This document shows positions 1 to 7,028 of a stretch of 18,485 nt of DNA, in pieces. The stretch spans positions 1 to 18,485 of the forward strand of contig JANTHH010000023.1 of assembly GCA_024762485.1 (NCBI GenBank), in the 5' to 3' direction. The translations under genes were made by a program, and so were the position numbers. Within the stretch, counting starts at the first letter, position 1; every line of letters begins with the position of its first letter. Under the pieces are notes generated by a model. That model was not told the DNA's origin and ran no database searches. It saw only the letters and a program-made list of their open reading frames with translations. The DNA comes from Chromatiales bacterium. GTDB lineage: Bacteria; Pseudomonadota; Gammaproteobacteria; Chromatiales; Chromatiaceae.

Positions 1-11
1 TGTCTCTCGAA

Positions 12-758
12 TTATGCAGATTGTGAAGCCTGCAGCCCGGCAATGAGTTGTCTGACGTCCTTCATGCCATCGGCAAGGCAAGCCTCGATCTGCGTCATGG
101 TGATCGGGCCTGCGGCCTTGCCTGCTGCCCAATTGACCACCAGTGCGCAGCACGCATAGCAGAGCCCGGCTTCGCTGGCGAGTGCGGCCTCGGGCATTCC
201 TGTCATCCCCACCAGATCGCAGCCGTCCTGTTCAAAACGGCGGATCTCGGCCGCAGTTTCCAGCCTCGGCCCCTGGGTGGCGCCATAGCAGCCCTGTCCT
301 TGAACCGGCATGTTGGCTTGCCGGGCAACCGAGAGCATCCGCTGGCGCAGTGTCTCGCAATACGGCGTTGTGAAGTCGATATGTTCGACCGGTGTTCCAT
401 CACCATCGTGCAGGGTGTGTGCCCGACCCCAGGTGTAGTCGATGAGCTGATCGGGGATGCACAGCGCACCCGGTCCGCAATTCGGGGTGATGCCACCGAC
501 CGCGGCCACGCCGATCACATCGGTGACCCCGGCCTCGCGCAGTGCCCAGATATTGGCCCGGTAGTTGATCCGGTGTGGCGGCAGCCGGTGTCCGGCACCA
601 TGGCGTGGCAGGAACACCATCGGCCGCCCCTGCAACTCGCCGTGGATCAGTTCGTTGGATGGACGGCCGTAGGGCGTCTCGATGTCCTGGCGACGGGTGA
701 TTTCCAGGTCGTCGTAGGCATCCAGGCCGGAACCGCCGATGACCGCCAGCAGGCTCAT
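12..758 (-). CDS. mtnP: S-methyl-5'-thioinosine / S-methyl-5'-thioadenosine phosphorylase (PNP/MTAP family)
   Basis: This enzyme phosphorolyses a methylthio-nucleoside from polyamine and quorum-signal metabolism into a free purine base and methylthioribose-1-phosphate, in the cytoplasm. The 248-aa protein has the family signatures GGSGL (residues 8-12), PRHGAGH followed by INYRANI (51-70), the GCYGATQGPRLET block (156-168) and GMTGMPEA (184-191). Near the C-terminus, N209 sits where MTA phosphorylases carry an aspartate that reads the 6-amino group. Asparagine there is typical of 6-oxopurine enzymes, so methylthioinosine (as in Pseudomonas PA3004) is the likelier substrate; this is an inference. 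An upstream in-frame extension inside hpt was rejected because the conserved N-terminus begins at MSLLAVIGG. The start overlaps the hpt stop by 4 nt (ATGA at 755-758), indicating translational coupling. It is the last gene of nagZ-hpt-mtnP. Confidence 0.93.
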   Translation of the reverse strand: MSLLAVIGGSGLDAYDDLEITRRQDIETPYGRPSNELIHGELQGRPMVFLPRHGAGHRLPPHRINYRANIWALREAGVTDVIGVAAVGGITPNCGPGALCIPDQLIDYTWGRAHTLHDGDGTPVEHIDFTTPYCETLRQRMLSVARQANMPVQGQGCYGATQGPRLETAAEIRRFEQDGCDLVGMTGMPEAALASEAGLCYACCALVVNWAAGKAAGPITMTQIEACLADGMKDVRQLIAGLQASQSA

Positions 759-1321
759 GAGAGCTCCTCGTGATTCTCCGGCGCGGCATAGATCGCCGGC
801 GTATTGCGCCAGTAGCCCTTGTAGTCCATACCCACCCCGAAGACGTATCGATCCGGCACCTCGAGCCCGACATAATCCGCGTCGAAATCCACGCCGCGTT
901 GATGCCGCTTGCGCACCAACACCACACTGGTGACCGCCGATGCACCCTCGGACTCGCAATAGGCGCTGATGGACGCGAGCGTGTGCCCCTCGTCGAGGAT
1001 GTCGTCCAGCAGGATCACCTCGCGCCCCGACAGGACGGTCTCCGGCCGCTTTTTCCACTGCAGCTCGTCACCGAAGGTGCGCTCGCGGTAACGGGTCGCA
1101 TGCAGATAGTCGATCCGCATGGGAAACGCCAGCTGCGGCAGCAGCAGCCCGGCCGGAATCAGACCACCGTTCATCACGCAGAGAAAAAGCGGGTCTCTGC
1201 CGGCCCAGTCCGCGCTCAGGGCGTCGGCTAGGCGGCTAATGGCAGCGGCGACCTGTTGCTGGTCATACAACAGCGTGGCTGTGTCGAAGACCCGCTGTGC
1301 CGCCTGGGCATCAAAGGCCAT
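755..1321 (-). CDS. hpt: Hypoxanthine-guanine phosphoribosyltransferase
   Basis: Converts hypoxanthine or guanine plus PRPP to IMP or GMP in cytoplasmic purine salvage. The 188-aa protein shows the type I phosphoribosyltransferase PRPP loop VILLDDILDEGHT (residues 102-114), the VMNGG loop (49-53) that contacts pyrophosphate, and the flexible-loop region around LHATRY (73-78). The start ATG at 1319-1321 is chosen because the family N-terminus begins there; the open frame upstream runs through the nagZ tail. Only 2 nt separate it from the nagZ stop, and no strong Shine-Dalgarno is visible, so it probably relies on re-initiation. Its product step follows that of its downstream neighbour: the phosphorylase releases hypoxanthine and Hpt captures it. 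The protein is slightly longer than the usual 170-180 aa, with an extra acidic tail after residue 178. Confidence 0.95.
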   Translation of the reverse strand: MAFDAQAAQRVFDTATLLYDQQQVAAAISRLADALSADWAGRDPLFLCVMNGGLIPAGLLLPQLAFPMRIDYLHATRYRERTFGDELQWKKRPETVLSGREVILLDDILDEGHTLASISAYCESEGASAVTSVVLVRKRHQRGVDFDADYVGLEVPDRYVFGVGMDYKGYWRNTPAIYAAPENHEELS

Positions 1322-1323
1322 GG

Positions 1324-2370
1324 TCAGAGATCGAGCGGCAATGCACCGCCCTCCTCCACCGCGCCGATCAGTCCGAGCGCCTTGCGCCATCGCGGGTTTT
1401 CGTGCAGTTCGACTGTCGTCTGGCGGTTACGTCCGTGTAACCGGGCGAGCCGGGCCTGGGCTACCGGGTCCGCATAGTCGGCAAGATCCTCCAGCACCTC
1501 GATGGCACCTGACCGGTTATTGCAGACCAGCACCATGTCACAGCCCGCCTCCAGCGCAAGCTGGGCGCGGTCTGCATAACCACCCGCCACATGGGCCGCG
1601 GCCATGCTCAGATCGTCGCTGAACACCGCACCGGTATAACCGAGGCGGACGCGCAGGATCTCCTGCAACCAGTAACGGGAGAAGCCCGCCGGCTGCGGGT
1701 CCACCCGTTCATAGATGACATGGGCCGGCATCATGCCTTCGACACCGGCCTCTGCCAGTCGGCGAAAGGGGATCAGGTCGTCCAGCCAGATTTCCTCCAG
1801 CTCACGCCCGTCCACCGGGATGGCGTGATGCGAATCTGCGGCTACGCCGCCATGTCCGGGGAAGTGTTTGGCGATCGAGGCCATGCCGGCATCACGGGCC
1901 CCGTGGCACCAGGCCTGGCCGAGGCGGGCGACGATCTCCGGATCACCCGAGAAGGCACGGTCACCGATCACCTCGCTGATGCCCCGGTCCACATCCAGTA
2001 CCGGGGCAAAACTGAAGTCGACCCCGACACTCAGCAGTTCAGCGGCCATCAGCCAGCCGGCCTCGCGGGCGGTTTCGAGTCCCTGCTGGGAGGAGTGGCG
2101 ATAGGCCTCGCCATAGACGCGCGCCGGTGGCAGTCGGGTGAAACCGTCACGGAATCGCTGCACCCGGCCACCCTCCTGGTCCACCGACACCAGCAGGCCG
2201 GGACGGCGCAGACCGTGGATGTCGGCAATCAGTTCGCGCACCTGTGCGGGTGATTCGTAGTTGCGGGCGAACAGGATCACCCCGCCCGTTGCCGGGTGCT
2301 GCAGGATCTTCCTGTCCTCGGCGTCGAGCGCCAGGCCCTCGATATCGAGCATGACCGGGCCGTGGCTCAT
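1324..2370 (-). CDS. nagZ: Beta-N-acetylhexosaminidase NagZ (peptidoglycan recycling)
   Basis: Glycoside hydrolase family 3 enzyme. In the cytoplasm it removes N-acetylglucosamine from GlcNAc-1,6-anhydroMurNAc-peptides imported during cell-wall turnover; its products induce AmpC in many gammaproteobacteria. The 348-aa sequence follows E. coli NagZ closely: VMLDIEG at 6-12, VDQEGGRVQRF at 63-73, KHFPGHG at 168-174, the DSHH loop at 179-182 carrying the catalytic His of the Asp/His dyad, and FSDDLSM at 250-256 with the nucleophilic aspartate. The start at 2370 gives MSHGPVML, matching family N-termini. An ATG 33 nt further upstream is in frame but adds residues the family lacks. It is the first gene of nagZ-hpt-mtnP and is divergent from the FliL-like gene. 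Functionally it links with the peptide-transport/YkuD genes at 2879-6547. Confidence 0.97.
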   Translation of the reverse strand: MSHGPVMLDIEGLALDAEDRKILQHPATGGVILFARNYESPAQVRELIADIHGLRRPGLLVSVDQEGGRVQRFRDGFTRLPPARVYGEAYRHSSQQGLETAREAGWLMAAELLSVGVDFSFAPVLDVDRGISEVIGDRAFSGDPEIVARLGQAWCHGARDAGMASIAKHFPGHGGVAADSHHAIPVDGRELEEIWLDDLIPFRRLAEAGVEGMMPAHVIYERVDPQPAGFSRYWLQEILRVRLGYTGAVFSDDLSMAAAHVAGGYADRAQLALEAGCDMVLVCNNRSGAIEVLEDLADYADPVAQARLARLHGRNRQTTVELHENPRWRKALGLIGAVEEGGALPLDL

Positions 2371-2489
2371 TGCAGCCCCCGCAAGGTAATGAATTTCTGC
2401 CATTTCATGGTTCAGTCAATCTCCAGACTGCCGCTACTAAAATCATCCCGCCGTGGCGGACAACACTTATACCAGAAGGTCCTATCGAG
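2371..2489. promoter_or_regulatory. Divergent intergenic region between nagZ and the FliL-like gene, with a weak promoter candidate
   Basis: This 119-nt region must carry expression signals for nagZ (leftward) and the FliL-like gene (rightward). On the plus strand TAAAAT at 2438-2443 matches the sigma-70 -10 consensus at 5 of 6 positions, but no convincing -35 lies at normal spacing. A short inverted repeat (CCGCC / GGCGG, 2448-2452 and 2455-2459, 2-nt spacer) follows directly and would fall near the transcription start, where an operator could lie. AGAAGG at 2473-2478 is a plausible ribosome-binding site for the ATG at 2490. On the minus strand TTGACT (2419-2414) resembles a -35 but has no matching -10. 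The assignment is tentative. Confidence 0.3.
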
Positions 2490-2891
2490 ATGCGTAAACT
2501 GCTTGGGTTTTTGTCGCTGTTGCTGTTGCTCCAGCCCGCTTCACCGGTGCATGCCGAAGAGGAAGAGGCAGCCAAGGCGCCGCCCGCCTATTTCCAGCTC
2601 AAGCCCTCCATCGTCAGCAATCTCAACGGCGGCCCCCGTTACCTGCGGGTGGACCTGCAGATCCTCGCCACGGATGCCGATGCTGTGCCCGAACTGGAGA
2701 CCCACGCCCCGGCGCTGCGGCACGAGTTTCTCATGCTGCTGACAGAACAGGACGGTGCTGCCCTGAAGACGCCCGAGGGGAAAGAGGCCTTGCGCAAGAC
2801 AGCCATCACCGCCTTTCAGAAGATCATGAAGGAGATGACCGGCAAGGAAGCGGTGAAGGACCTGTATTTCACCGCCTTCTATGCACGCTGA
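2490..2891 (+). CDS. Stand-alone FliL-family exported protein
   Basis: The 133-aa protein has a C-terminal domain resembling the periplasmic part of FliL, the flagellar stator-associated protein: PAYFQLKPSIVSNL (residues 32-45), RYLRVDLQI (50-58), ALRHEFLMLL (75-84), LKTPEGKEALR (92-102) and the terminal LYFTAF (125-130). Canonical FliL has a cytoplasmic N-terminus and a single membrane anchor. Here the N-terminus is a Lys/Arg-plus-leucine-rich stretch ending PVHA-EE, which looks like a cleavable signal peptide (cut near residue 22), or else a very short anchor. The ATG at 2490 is chosen because the signal peptide begins there and AGAAGG lies upstream; the open frame before it overlaps the nagZ start. 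No flagellar gene is nearby, so a role in motility is not shown. Its 3' end overlaps the convergent permease gene by 13 nt. Confidence 0.8.
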   Translation: MRKLLGFLSLLLLLQPASPVHAEEEEAAKAPPAYFQLKPSIVSNLNGGPRYLRVDLQILATDADAVPELETHAPALRHEFLMLLTEQDGAALKTPEGKEALRKTAITAFQKIMKEMTGKEAVKDLYFTAFYAR

Positions 2892-3673
2892 ACCGCAAGC
2901 CGGTCCCTGAGCCAGTCGCCGAGACGATTGACCGCGTACACCACCAGCACCAGCGCCATTCCCGGCGCGATCACCAGATGCGGTGCCACCAGCAGGTAAC
3001 GTACACCGTCGCGGATCATGCTCCCCCAGGAGGGCGCCGGTGGCGCCATGCCCAGCCCCAGGAATGACAGCCCGGCCTCGGCGATCACCACACTGGCGAC
3101 CCCGAAGCTGGCCTCGACGATCAGTGGCGTGAGCGTCAGCGGCAGCAGGTGACGGAACAGCACCCTGGCCGGCCGGGCCCCCAGTGCGATGGCCGCCTGC
3201 ACGTGCTCGCGCTGGCGCAGGCTCAACACCTGGGATCGCGCCAGGCGTGCATAGCCGACCCAGCCCATCAGACTCAGCGCAAGGATGGTGTTCTCGAGTC
3301 CCGGGCCGAGCACCGCAGCGAGTGCAATGGCCAGAAGGATGCCGGGAAACGCCAGGAACACGTCCATCAGCCGGTTAAGCAGACGATCCACCCGCCCACC
3401 CAGATAGCCACCGACCACGCCCACCAGAGTCCCGGCGATGGCCGAGATGCCGACCACCACCACGGCCACCAGCAGCGAGGCACCCGCACCCAGCGCCAGC
3501 CGGGGCAGGATGTCACGGCCGAGTTCGTCACGACCCAGCCAGGCGTCGGACGAAGGCGTGGCGAGGATGCCCCCGAGTTGGATGTTGTGCGGCTGCAGGG
3601 ACAGCGTGCTGCCGGCGAGTGCCATCAGCAGCCATAGCAGGAGTATCAGTGCCGCGGGCCAGGGTATGCGCAT
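2879..3673 (-). CDS. Dipeptide/oligopeptide ABC transporter permease, DppC/OppC type
   Basis: One of two inner-membrane permease subunits of a peptide-type ABC importer. The 264-aa protein has an N-terminal membrane segment (about residues 5-25), the conserved HxLGRDELGRDILPRL-like region seen here as WLGRDELGRDIL, several further hydrophobic helices, the EAA-type loop AAIALGARPARVLFRHLLP that docks on the ATPase, and the EAGLSFLGLG motif. It lacks the longer cytoplasmic N-terminus of typical DppC (about 300 aa). The start is either ATG at 3673 or GTG at 3676; ATG overlaps the dppB-like stop by one base (TGATG). The stop is TAG, and the gene overlaps the convergent FliL-like gene by 13 nt. 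No ATPase gene follows, so the motor subunits must be encoded elsewhere. Murein peptides are a possible substrate, inferred from context. Confidence 0.92.
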   Translation of the reverse strand: MRIPWPAALILLLWLLMALAGSTLSLQPHNIQLGGILATPSSDAWLGRDELGRDILPRLALGAGASLLVAVVVVGISAIAGTLVGVVGGYLGGRVDRLLNRLMDVFLAFPGILLAIALAAVLGPGLENTILALSLMGWVGYARLARSQVLSLRQREHVQAAIALGARPARVLFRHLLPLTLTPLIVEASFGVASVVIAEAGLSFLGLGMAPPAPSWGSMIRDGVRYLLVAPHLVIAPGMALVLVVYAVNRLGDWLRDRLAVQRA

Positions 3674-4599
3674 CACAGCCCCCTGACACGGGGGTCAAAC
3701 ACCCCGTAGAGCAGGTCGGTGAGGCGGTTGATCAGCACATAGCTGCCGCTGATCAGCAGCACGCACCCCTGTACCAAGGGGTAGTCCCGCTGCGAGATCG
3801 CACTGACCAGCAGGGTGCCGATGCCGGGCCAGGCAAATACCGTCTCGGTGATGACCGCGCCGGCCAGCAGCGCCCCGAGTTGCAACCCCAACAGGGTGAG
3901 CAGTGGCAGCGCCGCATTGGGCAACGCATGCCGCCACATCACCCGGCTCTCCCCCTCCCCCTTCGCACGCGCGGTACGGATGAAGGGCTGCGCCAGCACC
4001 TCCAGCAAGGTGCTGCGCACCATGCGGGTGGTGATGGCGGCCATCGACAGGCCGAGGGTGATGGCTGGAAGGATCAGGCTTCCCGGTTCGCTGCGACCGC
4101 TCACCGGCGTCAGCCCGAGATAGATGGAGAACAGCAGGATCAGCATCGGCCCCAGCCAGAAATTGGGGACCGACAGACCGAACAGTGCGAACCCGGATGC
4201 CAGCCGGTCCGGCCAGTGGTGGGCATGGCGGGCGGCAATGATGCCCAGCGGCAGCGCCACCGCAACAGCGATAAGGAAGGCCGCGCCGGCCAGTTCCAGG
4301 GTTGCCGGCAGGTGCTCGCCGATCAGGGTCGTGACCGGGCGGTGCTGCTGCAGCGACTCGCCGAGATCACCCTGCGCCAGCTGGGTGAAGAAGCCACCCA
4401 ACTGCTCGGCCAGAGGGCGATCCAGGCCCAGTTGGTGTCGCAGGGCCGCCGCATCCGCGGGACGTGCGGACTCGCCCAGCATCACTGCCACAGGATCCCC
4501 CGGTACCAGGTGCAGCAGGGCGAAGACCAGGCAGGCGACGCCGGCGAGCACCAGCAGGGTGTCGAACAGGCCCCACACCAGGCCGAGGGCACGGCTCAT
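3673..4599 (-). CDS. Dipeptide/oligopeptide ABC transporter permease, DppB/OppB type
   Basis: Partner permease of the peptide importer, 308 aa. Typical DppB features are the N-terminal helix followed by FALLHLVPGDPVAVMLG (residues about 26-42), LGLDRPLAEQ with the long periplasmic loop, GDLGESL, the membrane segment around LSVPNFWLGPMLI, the ATPase-docking loop FIRTARAKGEGESRVMWRHALPNA, and ETVFAWPGIGTLL near the C-terminus. The start ATG overlaps the stop of the upstream YkuD gene by 4 nt (ATGA at 4596-4599), and its own stop overlaps the next permease start, so the three genes are tightly coupled. The family handles di- to oligopeptides, nickel complexes or sugars-peptide conjugates; the sequence alone does not fix the substrate. 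Confidence 0.94.
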   Translation of the reverse strand: MSRALGLVWGLFDTLLVLAGVACLVFALLHLVPGDPVAVMLGESARPADAAALRHQLGLDRPLAEQLGGFFTQLAQGDLGESLQQHRPVTTLIGEHLPATLELAGAAFLIAVAVALPLGIIAARHAHHWPDRLASGFALFGLSVPNFWLGPMLILLFSIYLGLTPVSGRSEPGSLILPAITLGLSMAAITTRMVRSTLLEVLAQPFIRTARAKGEGESRVMWRHALPNAALPLLTLLGLQLGALLAGAVITETVFAWPGIGTLLVSAISQRDYPLVQGCVLLISGSYVLINRLTDLLYGVFDPRVRGL

Positions 4600-5078
4600 T
4601 CGTGAATATCCACCGGGCAGCCCACCGGCACCCTGTCGAACAGGTCGATGACATCTGCATTGCGCATGCGGATGCAGCCGTGGGAGCGCGGCACGCCCAT
4701 CGGCTCGCTGTCGGGCGTGCCGTGGATATAGATGAAGCGCCGCAGCGTATCGCGCTCGCCGCCACGGTTGCGGCCGGGCTCGAGGCCGGTGAGCCAGAGG
4801 ATGCGGCTCAATATCCAGTCACGTTCGGGTGCTGCAGCGGCCAGTGCCGGGCTGTAGACCTCGCCGCTGTGGCGACGGCCGACGAACACGCTGCCGGCCG
4901 GGCAGCCGGCGCCTATCTTCACCCGCACCCGGTGGCGGCCGCGCGGTGTGCAGCCCGAACCCTGCTGCTCGCCGGCGCCGGCCAGCGCCGTGGAGACCGG
5001 GTAGTCATCCAGCACTCGCCCCGCCTCGTACAGGCGCAGCCGCTGTTTGGCGATGTCGATCTCGATATGCCGGCTCAT
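4596..5078 (-). CDS. YkuD-fold L,D-transpeptidase-family protein without signal peptide (possible cytoplasmic L,D-carboxypeptidase)
   Basis: The 160-aa protein is almost entirely a YkuD (L,D-transpeptidase) domain. The catalytic signature is intact: IHG at residues 118-120 and SHGCIRM at 132-138, with C135 as nucleophile and H119, H133 and R137 in place. YkuD enzymes normally act in the periplasm on peptidoglycan stem peptides. This one begins directly with the first domain strand (MSRHIEIDIAKQRLRLYE), has no hydrophobic N-terminus, and its start overlaps the upstream stop by 4 nt, leaving no room for a signal peptide. It sits inside the peptide-importer operon. Short, signal-less YkuD proteins such as ElsL/LdtK of Acinetobacter baumannii have been described as cytoplasmic L,D-carboxypeptidases that trim recycled murein tetrapeptides. 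That role is inferred here, not shown. Six cysteines-or-fewer chemistry beyond C135 (C43, C59, C154) is of unknown significance. Confidence 0.9.
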   Translation of the reverse strand: MSRHIEIDIAKQRLRLYEAGRVLDDYPVSTALAGAGEQQGSGCTPRGRHRVRVKIGAGCPAGSVFVGRRHSGEVYSPALAAAAPERDWILSRILWLTGLEPGRNRGGERDTLRRFIYIHGTPDSEPMGVPRSHGCIRMRNADVIDLFDRVPVGCPVDIHE

Positions 5079-6547
5079 GGGGCATGCATCCGCGTCACCG
5101 TGACCAGTCCATCATAGGCGCCATCGCGTCGCAGCCGGTAGCCCACGATGTCGTCGCGGGTGACCAGCACGTTGTCCTCGTACCACAGTGGCACATAGAC
5201 CAGGTCGTCGTGCACCTGCTGCTGCACCTGCCTGTAAGGGGCCGGGTCGGCCTGTCTGCCCGCCTGCTCGAGCAGCGAATCGACCTGCTCGGAATGATAG
5301 CGGCCGCGGTTGGCGCCGGTTGGCGGCAGCGAGCGGCTGTGGAACACGTAGCGGAGGATGTCGGGGCTGCGCACTCCCACCCAGGAGAGGCTGTACATCT
5401 GGAAGCGCCCGGCCTTGATGTCGCCGAAAAAGCTGCCCCAGTCGTGGCTCTGGATGTCGAGGTCGATCCCCACCCTGGCGAGCTGGGCCTGGAACACGGC
5501 GGCCACGCGCAGGCGGAACGGGTCGGTGGAGGTCTTGTAGACCAGTCGCAGCGGCTGCCCCGGCCCGTGTCCGATCTCCGCCAGTAGCGCCCGCGCCCGT
5601 GCCGGATCGAAGGGTAGCGGTGCGATATCATCGGCCCCTGCCCAGTGATCCGGCGGCAGTATGGACTCGGCCAGCCGGGCCCCGCCATGGAACAGGTAGC
5701 GGACGATGGCGGCACGATCGATGGCGTGGGCGACGGCACGGCGCACCCGCCGATCCGCCGTCACCGGATCGGCCAGGTTGAAGCCGATGTAGCTGAAGGT
5801 GCTGCCGGCCACCCGTGCAACCCGGATGCCGTCGTGGTCCTCGAGATACTGCACCAGTTCAGGCGGCAGGTCGTTCTGCAGCAGGTCCACCTCGCCTGCG
5901 ATCAGCTTCAGCGTCCGCACGGTCGGGTCCGGCACCTGGATGAACCGGATCAGCTGGTCATCGGCACGCCGGCGCAGCAATAGTTCGCCGCTGGCCGGAC
6001 GGCCGACGAATTGCAGCGGCCCACTGCCCACCGGCCGGGTGCCGAAATCATGCCCCTCTGCCAGCAGCCGCGCGGGCAGGATGCCGATGGTCAACAGCCC
6101 CGGAAACAGGGGGTCGGCGCGGTCGAGCAGGAAGTCCACCTGCCGGTCCCCGACCGCCCGCACCTCGCGCAGATGACTGAAACTGCCGCGATGGGGCGAG
6201 GCAGTGGCGGGGTCGAGCAGCGCCCGGTAGGTGGCCACCACATCCGTCGCACGCAGCGGTGTGCCATCGTGGAAACGGCTGTCGCCGAGCAATTCGAAGC
6301 GGTAATGGTCTGCTGCCAGACGCTGCCAGCGGGCCAGCGCCGGCACCGCACGGGACTGCTCGTCGAAATCGGTCAGTGATTGATAGAGCAGGCGGTTGAT
6401 GCGCTCGGAGGCGGCATCGGTGGCGAACAGGGGGTCGAGATTGGCCGGCAGCGTGGCCAGCGCGAAGCGGATGGCGTCAGGCGGTGGCTGGGTGCAACCG
6501 GCCAGCCAGAGTGCAAGGCCGAGCAACAGCCAGCGTGTTGCCCGCAT
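5075..6547 (-). CDS. Peptide ABC transporter substrate-binding lipoprotein (DppA/OppA/MppA family, SBP family 5)
   Basis: Periplasmic solute receptor for the two permeases encoded downstream. With the ATG at 6547 the protein has 490 aa and starts with Arg-rich residues, a hydrophobic core and the lipobox LAGC (residues 15-18), so C18 should be lipidated; the residue after it is Thr, which does not signal inner-membrane retention. Family 5 features include FALATLPANLDPLFATD near the N-terminus, FHDGTPLRATDVVATYR, and the VRRAVAHAIDRAAIVRYLF block that marks the peptide-binding lobe. A GTG two codons earlier (6553) overlaps the CYTH stop and is an alternative start; the ATG has GGTG just upstream and a better signal peptide. 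Its stop overlaps the YkuD start. Ligand unknown; murein tripeptide, as for MppA, is a guess from the neighbours. Confidence 0.93.
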   Translation of the reverse strand: MRATRWLLLGLALWLAGCTQPPPDAIRFALATLPANLDPLFATDAASERINRLLYQSLTDFDEQSRAVPALARWQRLAADHYRFELLGDSRFHDGTPLRATDVVATYRALLDPATASPHRGSFSHLREVRAVGDRQVDFLLDRADPLFPGLLTIGILPARLLAEGHDFGTRPVGSGPLQFVGRPASGELLLRRRADDQLIRFIQVPDPTVRTLKLIAGEVDLLQNDLPPELVQYLEDHDGIRVARVAGSTFSYIGFNLADPVTADRRVRRAVAHAIDRAAIVRYLFHGGARLAESILPPDHWAGADDIAPLPFDPARARALLAEIGHGPGQPLRLVYKTSTDPFRLRVAAVFQAQLARVGIDLDIQSHDWGSFFGDIKAGRFQMYSLSWVGVRSPDILRYVFHSRSLPPTGANRGRYHSEQVDSLLEQAGRQADPAPYRQVQQQVHDDLVYVPLWYEDNVLVTRDDIVGYRLRRDGAYDGLVTVTRMHAP

Positions 6548-6549
6548 CG

Positions 6550-7017
6550 TCACCAGGTGTTGAAGGGCCGCTCGCTGAGGCTGCTGTTGTAATAGCGGCG
6601 GTCCTGCGAGACCTCCTCACCGAGCCAGTCGGGTCGCTCGAAGGGTTCGTCTGCCGCAGCGAGCTCGATCTCGGCGACCACCAGCCCCTCGTTGTCACCG
6701 TGAAATTCGTCGATCTCCCAGACATGGTCCCCCCGCTTCACCAGGTGCCGGGTCTTGTCGATCCAGGGCCGCGCCGCCACCTCGTCGAGCAGCACCCGGG
6801 CGTCCTCCAGCGGGATCGGATATTCGAACTCGAGCCGGTGGATGCCGTCGCCAGTGGTCTTGATATTCAGGTGGGCCTGCTCGCCGGCGATGCGCACCCG
6901 GATCGCCTTGTCCTCGCCCCGGCACAGGTACCCCTGGCTCAGTCGCTGGGAGGCATAGACCTCGTCGCGCCAGCGCGCGTTGCGCAGGAGGAACTTGCGT
7001 TCGATCTCGATTGCCAT
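6550..7017 (-). CDS. CYTH domain protein (class IV adenylate cyclase / triphosphatase superfamily)
   Basis: The 155-aa protein is a single CYTH (triphosphate tunnel) domain. It opens with the hallmark EIERKFL (residues 4-10), whose acidic and basic side chains bind metal and phosphate. Further tunnel strands show IRVRIAG (39-45), LNIKTTGDG (49-57), LEFEYPIP (62-69), the WEIDEFHGDNEGLVVAEIEL block (about 100-119) and YNSS near the end. Bacterial stand-alone CYTH proteins of this length are often inorganic tripolyphosphatases; class IV adenylate cyclase is the other known activity and cannot be excluded by reading. The protein is probably cytoplasmic. A good Shine-Dalgarno (GAGGAG, reading leftward across the rlmD stop near 7029) lies 8 nt before the ATG, and the rlmD gap is 11 nt. 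Its own stop lies next to the binding-lipoprotein start. Confidence 0.9.
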   Translation of the reverse strand: MAIEIERKFLLRNARWRDEVYASQRLSQGYLCRGEDKAIRVRIAGEQAHLNIKTTGDGIHRLEFEYPIPLEDARVLLDEVAARPWIDKTRHLVKRGDHVWEIDEFHGDNEGLVVAEIELAAADEPFERPDWLGEEVSQDRRYYNSSLSERPFNTW

Positions 7018-7028
7018 GATCTGACTCC

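Noticed and set aside
48..773. Open frame opposite the phosphorylase gene
   Set aside because: Shadow of the phosphorylase; no domain or ribosome-binding site supports it.
2391..2419. TTGACT (2419-2414) as a -35 element of a nagZ promoter
   Set aside because: No acceptable -10 at 15-19 nt spacing; AAATTC at 17 nt matches the consensus poorly.
2370..2489. In-frame upstream extension of the FliL-like protein beginning inside the nagZ start
   Set aside because: It would place about 40 polar residues before an obvious signal peptide; AGAAGG at 2473 supports the ATG at 2490.
3619..4605. Long open frame on the plus strand opposite the permease genes
   Set aside because: Low-complexity Gln/Arg/Gly-rich translation without motifs; the minus strand encodes clear DppB and DppC permeases.
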